Positions 25,162 to 38,400 are shown, numbered from the stretch's first letter. The stretch is 64,000 nucleotides of DNA from Didymodactylos carnosus (GCA_905250885.1 CAJNOQ010000068.1:19320-83319); one strand, 5' to 3'. Translations and numbers: made by a program. Notes: generated by a model from the sequence alone, not told the origin.

Positions 25162-25551
25162 TGTGATATGATATGATACAGATAAGATTCTTTCGATGTT
25201 AGTGCAGGTATTTGATTGGTTGAAAGTATCCATTGACGCTAATACAGTGTTTTCTCTCCACTTAGCCTCAGAATATTGTAGCACCATGTGTTTTAAGCAA
25301 AACTCTGCCTCCATTGAACTCTCATAAAATTCTATCTTTATCCATCCATTTGGGTCAACCAGGCTAACCCTCTTATTCGGGGAACCTAGGCATAAACGCT
25401 GGGAGCAAATCGCCATACTCAACGCCAAACACCAGGAGAATGACGTTGATTGTAGAAATTTGCTCGCACCGTTTGCTCCTAGCTTCCCCTAGCGGCTCTC
25501 TTGTCTAGTATACTCTATTTGGTCAAGGTCAACTACCTTGAAACCGTAGTT

Positions 25552-25664
25552 AAGATACGCCAGGCGTATACAAGTTAGGCGCAAAACGCTAGTGTCAACG
25601 TGAAATCACGTTGTCCTTAACGCTGTACGCCCAATGCTTTCGCCTAGCGTATCCAAACCTGAAA
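25552..25664. repeat. Small inverted-repeat element, about 110 bp
   Basis: GATACGCCAGGCG on the left is matched by the inverse of GATACGCTAGGCG on the right. The interior holds the palindrome CAACGTGAAATCACGTTG and further AACGC/GCGT words. The size and the paired ends suggest a MITE, but there is no clear target duplication. Confidence 0.45.
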
Positions 25665-25903
25665 TCGTCACCAGTGAAAATATCGCCATTGAGGTATATT
25701 TTCTACCTTTGCCTTTCTTTTACGGGTACCGACTGCAATAAAAGGACGACTTAAGTGAAAGACGTACTATTCCAAGCACTACGTTCTGTATTAAACTCTA
25801 ACTATGCTCACTTTAATTAAAATAATTCGATTGGATGTCTGCATTATACCGAGTTAAACAGACGCAGAAATCAAAAAAATTTCAGAAAAAAATGCGTTGT
25901 AAG

Positions 25904-26258
25904 AAGTTACCTGCCAATAACAGCTGCCAATAGCAGGTAACTTCAACAGTTGCTGCCAGCAGAAAAAATGTACAGAGGTCAAATATGGCCGACCAAATAA
26001 TGAAAATTTCTCAATGTTGGGTGCTTGTTTCTAGTAATAAACCACCTCGTAACTCAAGCGTCAACTAAGTCTTTTAGTAAAAATAGATTTTAGGAGGAAA
26101 TAAGAAGAAAAAACTTGAAAAAGAATTAGGCCAGGCATATATAGGCGGCATCTCGTCGAAGAAACTGATTGATCAATTTACTCAATACGAATCACTTTTT
26201 TTTGCTTTCCTTTGAAAATCAGCAGTCATTTTTGGCAGGTATTATTGGCAGGTAACTT
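25904..26258. mobile_element. Inverted-repeat element (MITE-like), about 355 bp
   Basis: The left end AAGTTACCTGCCAATAACAG is matched by the inverse of the right end, AAGTTACCTGCCAATAATAC. The left terminus also holds a nested palindrome in which GAAGTTACCTGCCAATA faces AGCAGGTAACTTC (25,903-25,945). The subterminal CTGCCAA words repeat. Superfamily undetermined: I found no target-site duplication. Confidence 0.65.
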
Positions 26259-27671
26259 GTTTCAACGAAAAAAATGAAAACATTTTTGAAAACATTTTTG
26301 ATTTCACTTGTCTGATATTCCAGAAACGAGTAGTTATTCATAATTTCAGTACGCATAGATCGTGAGAAAGTTCATCTAAATCTGTGATGATAGATTACAT
26401 TTTTTCGTCCAAGAATAATTCACAGTGAAAATTCATCTTAACCTTTCAATATATCTTACCCTGACCGACCTATTCTATGAGGTAACGGATTGACATCCTG
26501 ATTATGCTTCGGATTATCTTCAATTTAGGCTTCTAGAAATTTCAGTTTCCAATATTTAGATAAGCTGTTTTTTCTCGAACTTTGAAAACAATTTGAGCAC
26601 AATTTTTAGCAGATATTTCTGTCACTCTATGCCTTTTCTAATCACTTGTCAACCGTACAGAGTAAGTGTTTTAGAAGTTTCTACTTAGAGCATCTTGCCC
26701 TTCATCTCTTACTTGTTTCTTTAAGTTTCACATTAATATGAAATATTTTTTCGATACGAAACATTTATTAGCTGCTTCTCGACGAAAAACGCATTTAATC
26801 GTACAATATTTCATACAGTTACAAAACACAATCAGTAGCGCGGTTTTTGTAAAATTTTTTCTAAAAATATTCAAACTTTGGACGCGATTTTGTCGACAAT
26901 CCCACAGTACGATAATTTATTAAGAAAAAACCTGGATACAAATGTCCGTGAGGAACTTCCTCTTTTTTTCTTTACTTTAACTATTCTATCCTTTAACTTT
27001 GAATCATATGAAATATAGGCTGAAGATATTCGGGCAACCAACTCTACTAGAAAATGTGTGAGATTTTGTGAAAGATAATGAAATATTTTCTTTCTGTTTT
27101 TAGACATATCTTCGTCGACTATTACAAATTAGTTGCGCACTGTATGAATGTGCTGATAGCAATAACAAAAAAAATGAAACATTTATTCATGAAAGAAATT
27201 TAGGTTAGTATGTATCGCGCTTAAACACTAAACATTTTCCTCTTACCACGCCTTTTAATCATGATATTTTCATGATTTTTTATTATAATTTGAATACAGA
27301 TTTATTACGTATATAAAGATTTTAAACTAAATTTGTTAAAACGACAAGTGAAAGTTCACTTATTTATAAGTTGATCTCTATCGCCTTATGATACAGTTTA
27401 TAATAATGTTTTCGAGATAGCAACTTGGATATGTATACCGTTTGCATTTCCGTCACGTTACCTAAAAATAATTCAATAGCACAAGTTTTTTGCAGAAAGT
27501 TAAATATCCATTCAATTATATACCTACTCAAATTATTAAACATTAGGATAGAAATTACATCAATCAACATTGTCTCAGAATTTGCTCAAATGAATAATTT
27601 TTACAATTTTATACGTTGGACTTATCTATGCATTAATTGCTCAGCTTTAAGTTTAAAAGTTCTTTCCAACA

Positions 27672-27957
27672 GGCAACTTGCAACACTGTACACCTCAGCC
27701 ACCAACAGACGTAAGAGAAAACTTTCTAGTAGCTTTGATCAGTTCGATGAGCTGCGTCGAATGGCAGTATGTGTTTGACAAAAACTTTTCGATCTTTTAA
27801 GGGTTACCTGCAAGTCGAAAAAAGTCGAATATTTTTTGTCAAGCAGATACTGCCGTTTGACGCAGCTCATCGAACTGATCAAAGCTACCAGAAAGTTTTC
27901 TCTTACGTCTATTGGTGGCTGAGCTACAGCTACAAACTTCCTTATTGCAAGTTGCCT
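27672..27957. mobile_element. Near-complete palindromic foldback element, 286 bp
   Basis: Almost the entire element is two opposed arms: it begins GGCAACTTGCAA and ends TTGCAAGTTGCC. The best-kept part (CCACCAACAGACGTAAGAGA and onward through GATCAGTTCGATGAGCTGCG) is at about 27,699-27,759 and, inverted, at 27,857-27,917. The loop is very small. Reading frames here (27,425-27,778 +, 27,739-27,978 - and 27,769-28,062 +) come from the palindrome and are not genes. Confidence 0.75.
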
Positions 27958-29254
27958 ATTGCTTTTGTTTTGTATCAATATTCGTTGATAAATAAAGGTT
28001 CTGTCGGTGTTTTACGTATCTGCAGTATTGAAAATAAATTGCACAATTTCTTTCACTTTTGACTTTTTCCTTGTGTAAAATGTGACAAAGAGCATCGAGA
28101 CATCTCATCAATTTTTGCTCTGTACGTCCGAGGTGGTTTGAAAGTTTTTAATCGTATCTAAATACTTAGTTTTTGGATTTGGATTTTCCAGAGCCTCAAT
28201 TTCTGGTAATTTTTTGTTCCAATAGCAAAAAAAATCGCTTAACGCAAACAAGTTTTGATGCGTGTAGGCTTAAACTAAACGTTTAGTAGTTTCAAAATAT
28301 GTTGCATCCAACGGTGAGACTTTGGTAATAAGATTCTGCAAAACCCATTTTTTCATACATGATGGCTTTCACGATACAGAAATTCAATTCTTAGCGTTGA
28401 CACTTCAAAAAACTAAGGTTCTTGAAATCAAAGACCAGGTTCTCAAAAAATTTTAATTTAGATTTACGATTTACAGTATTTGAGAGGGAGAAGGAGAACA
28501 TGGCGGATGGCAAGTAAAGTTAAATATTTAATGTAGTTATATAAGAGATGAAACTTTTTGAATAAAACGAGATGTAAAAATAAATGAGAAAAGAAATGAT
28601 AAGTCTATACGTCAGTGTGAGCTGTGGGTATGAAAATAAAAGAACGGAGAAAGGCGAATACAAAATCCGAAATAAAAACAGTAATTCCTACTTCCTAATG
28701 CTCAACTTCTATTCTTCACTTTGTAGGAAATCAAAAATTTTTTTATTATTACATGTCTTGCAGAAAGACATGCGACAAAGCTTACAAGATTCGTCTCTCT
28801 ACGAGGAATCAAATGATGCATAAATAGTTCAAATCATCTTTTTCCTTTATATGCATCAGTCTTTGTCTTGTCTCGCATTTTTTCTTCAATATGCTCACAC
28901 ATCTTCGTGGTAAAATACAATTTTCTTGTAAACGAAATTATGAACTTGAAATTTTTATCAAATGTTTATCTTCAAGATTATAAAAATCATAAAAAGATGA
29001 GAAACGACTATGGTTATTTACCGAGAATCTGAAGCACCAGATAGCTTTTTCTGGGTGGATAGTCAACATAGATTACAAACATCTACCTATTCTTGGTGTT
29101 AGATAGTTCCAAATTTCAGCTACAAGCTTATGACTAGTAGAAATGCATAGATTTAATTGGTAAAAATCATGTAGTAAACTGGTTTTTCAAAGAGTGATTC
29201 ATAGAACTCAAAAATTGCAATCGGTAAAGACATGATTTGTTCATAGTAGATAGC

Positions 29255-29507
29255 TTAACGATTTGGTCAACTAACTCTGATACTACAGTGAAAATTTCAT
29301 TACGTCTTTATTGCAGATTAAAGAGAAAAGTGTGCTGAAGATTTGAGAAAACTAGATGTTTGTATTTTTATCATATTTTCTAAACAAAAGATCGTGTAGA
29401 GTGCGAATACATCTTAAAATCTTCAGCACATTTCCCTCTTTAATCTGCAACAAAAGTGTAACGAAATTTCACTATGGTAGTAGACTTAGCTAGCCAAGTT
29501 GTTAACT
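29255..29507. mobile_element. Foldback element, about 250 bp with 100-bp arms
   Basis: The left arm contains TTGCAGATTAAAGAG and TGTGCTGAAGATTT (about 29,310-29,343). The right arm contains the inverse: AAATCTTCAGCACATTT and CTCTTTAATCTGCAA (about 29,417-29,452). The pairing continues outward, with gaps, to about 29,255 and 29,507. The short A/T-rich centre forms the loop. No coding capacity; MITE-like. Confidence 0.72.
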
Positions 29508-32349
29508 GTAAAGCATTGAAACAAAGAAAAAAAATGTTTAGAAATTCATTAAGAGTAAGAGAAGTTATAATCATTCTAAGTCTTATACTACAACGGTACA
29601 ATATCAGTACAAAGCAGTTGTACAATGTAATAATTCAAATATTTTAGTGTTTATTAGCATGGATAAACGAGGCTATTTACACTGATTAATTTTACAGAGT
29701 ATGGTTTCTCTCGCTCATACTATTTCTTTGAATGTTAAAGAGGTAACTTTTCAGTTCTGGCAAGAACATAATTTCAATTTTGAAAATTCTTATACGTTGA
29801 TTTGCATTATTTATAATCTTAATGGTCGCATTCTCGAAATAAATTTCTGTACCTCAAAACTTAGTAACTAAACTGTTAAATAAAAACGATTTAGAAACGA
29901 ATTTTATGCCACCATTTTAAACGTGAGTTGATCATCATTCATTGATTTATTGCGATCAAGTTTATTAATTTCATTCTGGTCATTCATAATGGTTTATTAA
30001 TTGCAGTTCTCTTATTTTTTCTACAGAATATTGAATTTCAATCTATATCCTTTCTCTTCCTCACTTTCTCACCTTGTCTTTTGTTAACAGCTAGAGTATC
30101 GTTGATAACAAACTCTTGTTTTTCTCTATTTCCTATTCTTTAACTGAAAATGATAATACAGAAGAAAAAGAAGAAGAAAAAACAATCAAGAACAGCGGCT
30201 CATCTTCTTCATTTGAATAAAAAAACATAGAAAGAATACATTTGCAATTTTAATAATATCTATGAAAATAATTATAAAAAGTTCCAAAGCCGTAGACGTT
30301 CATCATGTCTTTCTTTCTTTCTGAAAACGAAAAGTTTATGTAAATATCTAGAAAATTCTGTGTTTTAGTCATTTGTCAGTTTGCTAGTAGTTGAAATTTT
30401 CTTCTCATAACCGTCATTCTAGTTTGAATATCAAACTCGATCCCTACCCAATGCTTCTCTCTGAGACCCGAGTCCGATCAAGCATCCGACAATTAGTTTT
30501 AAAAGTTTGAACTTTTTTTGACGTAGAAAGTCAAAAACGTGTTGTGAATTGCTGTTCCCTGTTTTTTGTCTGAAAGAACGCTTAAAAAATGATCAACTCT
30601 AGTGTTGAACATTTCTTTTCTAAATTGATGTAAATGGTAATTGAGATTTATGGTGTTTCGGTTGAATACAGCTTGTGATTTTCTTAAAAGCAATCGTAAT
30701 ATTTGCGTTGTATCAAATAGATTTGTCTGAATAACCAAATCAAATAAATTTGCTACTAGTAACTTAGTTAAATCTTGAAACATAGCAAAGTTTTATTTAT
30801 CTACCCTATTTAATCTATCTAAAAATCTATTCCTCAATACATAAGATCATCATAGTTCAATATTGATAGGTTTAGATTTAGAAAATGTTTTCTCTCTTTC
30901 TTGCAGCTGCAAAATGAATGTTGCATTGCACTCTTTTAAATTTACTAGCGTTGTAATCTTTTTTTTTTCAATTAAAAATATTTCTTCTAGATTCTGTTTG
31001 ATTATTACAGAATTTCTTGAGGGTCAAAAGTATTTTAATATTTTTCTTTTTCTATTTTAATTTACACATAGTGATTAGATTTTAATCGTGATAATTCTTA
31101 TTCTTTTAGAATTTTCTGTTGCCAACATTATTATCAATAGTTATGTCAATATATAAGGATTGTATTGAGTTGAGGGAGGATAACACGCTATGTTTTTTAA
31201 CGCTTCTTTCTGTTTTTTTTCTTGTTTTTCTGCTCTTTTGTTTCAACCAAAGATTCTTCTCTAAGTATTGATAAGAACATATGTGTGCAGAATGTTAGGA
31301 AAAAAAAAATGATACAAAAAAAATTACATTGTTTTACTCTTTCTTGTTCTTAAAAATATTTTTGAGATGAACTATGTTTCTACTTTTTACCTTGTTTCAT
31401 GCGAAAATAATTTGAAATACATCATGGCATCGTTATTTGTATTAAAAAAAAATGTTAGCAGCTGATTAGATAAGAAAATAAATAAAAATAGGCAACCATT
31501 TACTCTTAGATAATCTCTTATCTATAGAAATAGACATTTATACTTTGTTTATTCGGCTATCGAACCGGCATAAATACAATTTTTTTGTTATTGTTATGAA
31601 TTAGAAAAAAAAAAATCAGATAGTTAGAGTTCTTTTATGCAGCGTCTTAGTTATTGTTAACTATTAGATATGAGATATGAGAGTAGTTTGTCGAAAATTA
31701 TAAGAAAAAAGTAATGGATCAGTTTGTATTTTAAACTGTAATTTATTAATATTAGGTAATTGAAAGATCCTTTTCACGTTATTTCGAGGTGTATAGAGAA
31801 AGAAAACCGAATATGCGTTATTATTTACATATTTTTATTTCAATACACAATTTACACGCGATGCCAACTATACTTTTAGTTATTACAAGAATCGCGTAAA
31901 GGTATTTTACTTATTTTCTTCTCTTTTTTTTCTTCTGCATCTGTCTGTCTGTCTGTCTCTCTCTTCTCTTAAATTGATTGGTATAAAAGTTTTTTTTTTT
32001 GATATTATTTAGTAGCTTTTCTTATTAATAATACGACTTTTAAAAAGTAGAATAGTTTTATTCATAGAGAGATAATGCATATACTTAGGTCTGACGTCTT
32101 AATACAACCATACACTTCTTTCTTCACCATTTTTTTTTCCTTTTCTCTATTTGCCTCTAAAGCGTGGTGTACACGCACACACACACATGCATATTCTTGT
32201 CATTAGAACTGAACCTTTATTTTTCATCATTTTTACTTTTATTTTTCATGTTCTTCTAAGTTTTTTAACAATAACGTTACCGTTGAACATTGATGATGAA
32301 GTCAAGAGGGTCCTATGACTGAATACAGTTCAAGTGCAAGTAAGTAAAG

Positions 32350-32394
32350 TAAGAGAGAGAGAGAGGGAGAGAGAGGGAGAGAGGGAGAGAGAGA
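32350..32394. repeat. Purine microsatellite (GA with GGGA)
   Basis: A 45-bp run of AGAG/GGGA units, one of several simple repeats in this spacer. Confidence 0.9.
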
Positions 32395-33131
32395 TGTCTT
32401 CATAATCTCTTTTCTTCCCGTTGGATTATTCCGATAATACTCTTTCATTCGATATTCACATGCAATTTAATAATTTCCATTTTTTTAAATTGTATATTCA
32501 TTATTATTCGTTTCACACATTGGATAGAATTTGAATTTTTTTTTTCTTTTTTCTTTATATGATGGAACTATTTGGCATTCATTAATGACACAAATATTCT
32601 ATAAATTTGTGTTTAGAACAAATTTGAAAATCGATCATCATCTAACATAAAATAATACAATTATTGGATGTCTCAAAAATAAAAAACGACTGAACACTAT
32701 CAAGATTCACTTTTAAAGAGAAGAACAACGTATCCGATAATTATGCTAAATTTCACACTTCTAAGTGTCTTGAGTTTAATTTAATTTTTGATACGATTTC
32801 TACATTCAAATGGATGTAAATTTTAAAGATAAACAATATAATTTTTTCTATAGACTTTTGTCATTCTCTCTTTACATACATTATACAATCTTTTATTGAG
32901 TGTTATGGATATTATGTTTCTATAGTTTCTGAGTGAAAAACGTCGTCAGATGATGGAAATATCTTCCATTTGTAGAATTGGTACTTTTACACAGCATTTT
33001 AAGAATTTTGATTTTTATAAGCGAATTGTATGGTAAATGGTTTATTTATACAAATTCGAAAACATGATTGTCACTACTTTGAACTAATTCATTCTATTAA
33101 ATATATGATGTTTTCTTTTTGCCTTTTTTTG

Positions 33132-33160
33132 CTAATAATGTAGATTATCTACATTATTAG
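33132..33160. repeat. Perfect 14-bp-arm palindrome
   Basis: CTAATAATGTAGAT and its exact inverse are separated by one base, giving a potential cruciform or dimeric protein-binding site. Confidence 0.85.
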
Positions 33161-33532
33161 AAAAATAAGCACAAACTATCTTTAAGAAACAATAGTTTTC
33201 AATGAATTCAAACGCGATTAGTATGTAGAAATTGTTATTATGACTGCTGTTTCTATCAAGAAATACCATTTTTTTCTTTACATAAACAAATTTTTATTCT
33301 TATTTGCTTATTTCACAAAAGAAAGACGACCTGTTGTTTCTATTATAATAAATTCACAGCTGAGGAGATGCTCAGAATCATGAACAAGTAACTTTGATAG
33401 AACAGAACATTCTAATTTTAGTCTTATATTTTTCAAGACTTCAGGTGCATATACCAGAGATGATTGTTATATACCTTGGTAACGAGAACGTGCATGTAAT
33501 TGCCGATCATGTCATCTGGGACTCAACTTTAT

Positions 33533-33658
33533 GTTTCTCTCTTAAGTGTCCAAATTGAAAGATCAAGTAAAAAACTAAGCTTTTTTTTTCATTGTATTAA
33601 TCTAATGTTTTTGCTTTATCGTTCGATTTGGACACTTAAGAGCGAAAAATAAAGTTGA
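33533..33658. mobile_element. Foldback element, 126 bp with about 40-bp arms
   Basis: The left arm begins TCAACTTTATGTTTCTCTCT and contains TTAAGTGTCCAAAT. The right arm contains ATTTGGACACTTAAGAG and ends AATAAAGTTGA. The arms have a few mismatches and the A/T-rich middle forms the loop. MITE-like, non-coding. Confidence 0.65.
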
Positions 33659-34528
33659 TATGTTTTTAAAGTCAGTTTTCTAGCTAAAACTCATTTAGAT
33701 CTTAGTCGCACTCTCTCTCTCTCAACATGATGATTTTTCGACGCAACGTGACGACCATCTGTTTCACTTTTGTTTTGTTCGTTGTTTTTTAATGTGGTGC
33801 GAAGCGAAACCGCATTCTAGTAATAAACTGCGTGTTTTTTGCTCGCCAAAAAAAGTGTGCTTTTCTGTAATGGTTATCTCGAAAACTACAAGTGGTGTTT
33901 CAAAACTTTAAATACTTGTAGAGAGAGGAGCGGCTGAATTGTCTCTTCTCCCCTTTAGAGACGGTGTGTATATTTCGGTACTCTAATTTACAGCTTCAAA
34001 GTAGATCTTTTGAACGTTTAGGATAATTAATCTGAGACATACATGTACACGCGCTTTTATACCAGAGTACGTTCGTCTACCGTGTGATTCATTTTATGAT
34101 CGTTCTCTATATCTATTCAACAAGTGATTATTGTAACTCTAACCTCTAAATGCATTCTTGTATTTTAGATAATTAATGCTGAGTATGTTTTTCTCAAAAG
34201 TAAGACGATTACTCTTTTACGTGACTAATCTATAGTTTATTCAATTCTTTCCTGCGAACAATACTGTACACAATTTAACAAAAAATTTGAGTTCTCTGTT
34301 GTCGTATCCTTCATTCTCTTGTTCCTGTTTCACAACACATTCGCAACTCTTGGTAGCGTGATTGACATCTAGTTCTTGTTATAGCATTGACGGTAATTCG
34401 AGATTTCTATTGTTTCTTCTTTTCTCGATTTTACTCTTTCTTTATGATCACTAATGAAAAGGTTTTTTGTGAACATATCGTCTTTGATCTGAAACAGCAG
34501 TCAAAATGCTATCATTGACTGCTAACAT

Positions 34529-34557
34529 AGATGTCATTTTGAGATAAAATGACATCT
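34529..34557. repeat. Perfect short hairpin (12-bp stem, 5-nt loop)
   Basis: AGATGTCATTTT, loop GAGAT, then AAAATGACATCT. Too short for a microRNA precursor. It lies about 0.9 kb before the X11 start. Confidence 0.75.
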
Positions 34558-35477
34558 AAAATGGTCCTTCGACTACTAACTATATGCTGGTTTTTAGATG
34601 TAACAATGTTAAGTGGATAAAAATATTAATACTTTTAAACAATGATTATATTCGTTGATATAATTTATTTTTCTAGACACATTTGTGACTAATTATCTTA
34701 ATTAACACCTTTTTTTTGTTAAAACATATTGTGTGACATCGATATTGTTCACTGTATACTTGAGGGAGTTTATATTATGTGTTTAAAACGGATAATTGTA
34801 TGAATGAACAATAAACGTTTTTAAAAATTTGTAAAGTATATCCACCGTTGTTTAATTTATTTGAATGTATGCTCTTTAGTCAACTATAAAAATGTATGTG
34901 TATGTGTGTGTGAGTAGAATTAGTAATTCAAATTCAGTTTCCATGTGTCGGCGAATATACATCAACTATAATTAAATTACTTTTTGCTTTTCTTCTTTTT
35001 TTTTTTACAAAATACAGATGGACTTAAATCAACAATAAATTAAGAGTAAAAAAGATTTCTTAAAACCGGAATTTACTTAAAAAGATGTATTAGTATTTCA
35101 ATTTCAACAAAACTCGTCGTTTTTAATTATTTGCATTAGCATACAAAGGCCTTTCTATAAATAAAATTATTAAGAGCTCATGATATGTAAACTTGATTGC
35201 ACTTTGCCGTAAACGTTTTTTATACTCAACACTTAAATCTAAGTAGATTAGTCTTAGCGATTTAATGATAATTGGAAGTAAAAAAACATACTGTCAAAAT
35301 TGTTTAGTCCTAAAATCAGTTTCTTTTACAATTCAATCATTGATCTTAATTTTTGTATTCATTCATACAAACTCTCTCCAGTACTATTGAACACTATGAT
35401 TTAAACGTATTTAATGTCATGTTTTCGTGTTTTAGTATAATGATAAAAGCTGGATGAATTGAAATAGTAGAATAATA

Positions 35478-38400
35478 ATGAATAGTGAACAGAAAAATGA
35501 AGAAAATGATGAAGAACAAGTGATGACAACAGCAACAGTAAATTCAAATTCTTCTATACCTGCTAATAATGATCAAGGAGTGATCGATGCACGTAAGTTG
35601 TTAGTGAGAAAATTATTACTTTAAGTTAATTAATACCAATGATGTTATCCTTCGCTTTAAACTCATACTTGTGACTCCTATTCTGTTTTTAAACATTATT
35701 CTCGTTGCTACGGGTTGTAATAAATTAAAGTTCAGTTCATTCTCACTACTTTCATGAAAATTGCCACATCTCACTATGTGAAACACCAATTTGTATCCCC
35801 CAACGATGTTTCTATTGATCTTTTGTTAGTTTTTATTGTGTCTATGTCATGTCCAAAAAGATTGAAATTTAAAAGTGGATGCCATTCATATCTTCTTGCT
35901 AAAGAGTTTATCGAAAAGTTGTCCACTTTTATTTATTCACCTATTTAGATATAGTGAATGAAAAAACCGTTAACCTTGAATCAATGAAAAATGACGAAAT
36001 TGGTAATTTGAATATTGTTTATAATTTATCTTCACAATTGTCGATATTTTTTATTTCTCTTTTTCTAGAGTTGGAATCGATTGTCGAAACTGATTCTCGC
36101 ACAAAAAACATATCCTCAACGGATGATACAGTACCAACTCTAACCATTGTCGATGATCAATTATCACAAAATAGTACACATTCTACTGTGGAATACACAA
36201 GTACTAATGATAATAATGAAGAATTGACAGTGTCAACACCATCCACACATTCTACTTCTCGATTATCGCCTTTACCAAAGACGTTTACAGAAACAGAGGA
36301 AATAGAACAACAACAAAGCAGTGATAATTCGTCTGTTGCGACTATTTTGCCTAAATATAATACTAATCGGAACGATAAACTCACTGACTTACAAACAACA
36401 ACAACAACAGCAACAATTACGAAAATCAAACAAGTGAGAAATGCCTTTTTTTGTATATCCTTTGAAGAGAACGAAGGGATCGTACTAAATTTATGAGCTT
36501 ATATGTTCCTGGATAGGATGAGATATTCTCCAGACTTCTAAGAATAAACTGAACATCATCGTAGTATTCTGTACTACAAATCGGCATTTAAAAGAAAAAT
36601 GTTGATGAAATGGTCATGACTAGGTTAAAGTAGTTTTGATTAAGAGCCATTGCACGGTAGAGATAACTGAAGAGGTAAGTTGCTCAATGTCCGATGTTTT
36701 TGTTCAAAATTTCATAATAGATCGCTTTTTGACTAGAACCTACTCTCTTCAAAAGTTAGCGAACTTTTCGTGAAAATATCAAAAGCAGTCTAAAATCATA
36801 AATGTGTAAAAGTCAAAATTGTGGTGTTTATATCTCGACCTAGGATGTAGATTAGGGGTTTGTATTTATAGTATAAGTAGTCGAAATTAATATCTATAAC
36901 TAAGAGAGTGTAAAAATAAATATAGCACATGTGTGAACAAATGTGTACAACACAACATGATGAAATTTGGCTAGGACAAAGGCTTTCGCATAAGCTTTTT
37001 TTACGTGAACAATATGCTATTGCATTCAATATTACTTATGTCTATTGTATATGTGTACCTCTACTATGAATTTATTTTGTATAAGTCACTTGGTTGTTGT
37101 ACGATTCAGCTCAAAACCGAGTCGACAATAAAAAAAGGGCTTATTTTAAAAATCGGTTTTCTCGTCCGATAGTGTTGCAAATAGGTGGGCTCTTATGTTA
37201 TTGCAATCTATAGGTCTAATACAATCAATACCTGAAGAGAGGTACATATATACAATAGACATAAGTAATATTAAATTCAATCGCATATTGTTCAAGTAAA
37301 AAAAAGCTTATGCGAAAGCCTATTTAGGTCAAAAAGTTTTGAGAATCTTTCTCAATATGTTGCCACTATCTATTATCAAGATCTTAAAACATTAGTAACT
37401 ATTGAAAGTAATGTTATATAGCTTGTTTCAACATTCTCATAAGCCTCTTTCCCTTGTAAAACAAGCTTCTGAAAAGGCTTATAAAATTTTTTTATGTCGG
37501 TGAGTTTTGAGCGAACAATTATCTATTATGAAATTTTGAACAAAAACATCGGACATCGATTGAGCGACTCATCTCTTAGGTTACTCCTATCGTGCAGTAG
37601 CTCTTAATGTACTATTTTTCTTGTAAAATTCTGAGACAAACAATTGTCTGCTATAATATCTTGATTGTAAATACGTCTAGTATTGTTAAAATAATTGAGA
37701 ATGCGATAAAAGACATTTTCTATTAGAGATGTTGTTAGTTGTAATGTCTTGAATATCGATTAATTAAATGCATGCATCTGTTGAGAAAAAAATATATATT
37801 GTCCACTGTCCTTCATATCATGTCATATTTTTTCCTTTTGCTTGTTGATCGAATGAATCCATTAAAAAAAATATATAATAAAAATGGAAATGAAAGTAAA
37901 AAGAAGAAAGATAATGAAAAAGACATCTTATCTTATACTAATCAAATAGTTTTGCATGTTCAAAAAGAGAAAATGATAAAAATTGAAATAGATTTTGGAT
38001 AGTATTTAAAAAAATATGAATCTAATTAGAATCACTAGACCTTGTTTCAATTTTTTACATCATTCATAGTATTCAACAAAAATCCACTATAAAAAGTACG
38101 TCAAATATCAATTGTATAATAGTGACAGGTGCTATTAGTCAATTTGAAAAAATCTATGAGATAAAACAAAAATGAAGGATTCACTAGCTATTCAAGTATC
38201 ATAGACAGATGACATATCTCTAGAAGGTGTTAGATCTATGAGCTGTCAAAAATTTTCTATTTAGTTTGAGTTGAAATAAGATACTTCTTCTCGAGATACT
38301 GACTCATATTTGTAAACATAAAATGCTGACTCATATTGTAGTCTAAAAGGTATCATTTTTCTTTTCAATGTTGTTCTGAGACACTCTTACGTTATTAATT

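Larger units (their letters stand above)
22331..30300. other. Intergenic block rich in foldback repeats; no gene recognised
   Basis: Base composition is more balanced than in the neighbouring spacers, and four inverted-repeat elements stand out (listed separately). Elsewhere there are direct near-copies of AAATCTCACCGRACATTTT at about 23,359 and 23,525 and GCACTG-rich words between 24.57 and 24.96 kb. Reading frames of 60-115 codons (for example 22,467-22,751, 23,823-24,029 and 24,744-25,091) lack recognisable domains, starts in context or splice structure, and I do not call them. Confidence 0.45.
30301..35477. other. A/T-rich DNA upstream of X11, few repeats
   Basis: No recognisable gene. 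It has simple repeats (CTGT at about 31,942, AC at about 32,174-32,187 and GA/GGGA at 32,350-32,394) and three small inverted repeats, listed separately. The frame at 30,499-30,783 on the minus strand has no recognisable domain. This DNA may hold the promoter and 5' UTR of the X11 gene; no specific element could be identified by eye. Confidence 0.4.

Noticed and set aside
27425-28062. Overlapping frames of 79-117 codons on both strands
   Set aside because: Explained by the palindromic foldback at 27,672-27,957, which gives mirrored open frames.
30499-30783. 94-codon minus-strand frame (MFQDLTKLLVANLFDL)
   Set aside because: Reasonable-looking peptide, but no family, no splice structure and ordinary A/T-rich surroundings. 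Not supportable without transcript or homology evidence.
36157-36429. 90-codon minus-strand frame opposite X11 exon 3
   Set aside because: Shadow of the Ser/Thr-rich coding exon on the plus strand.
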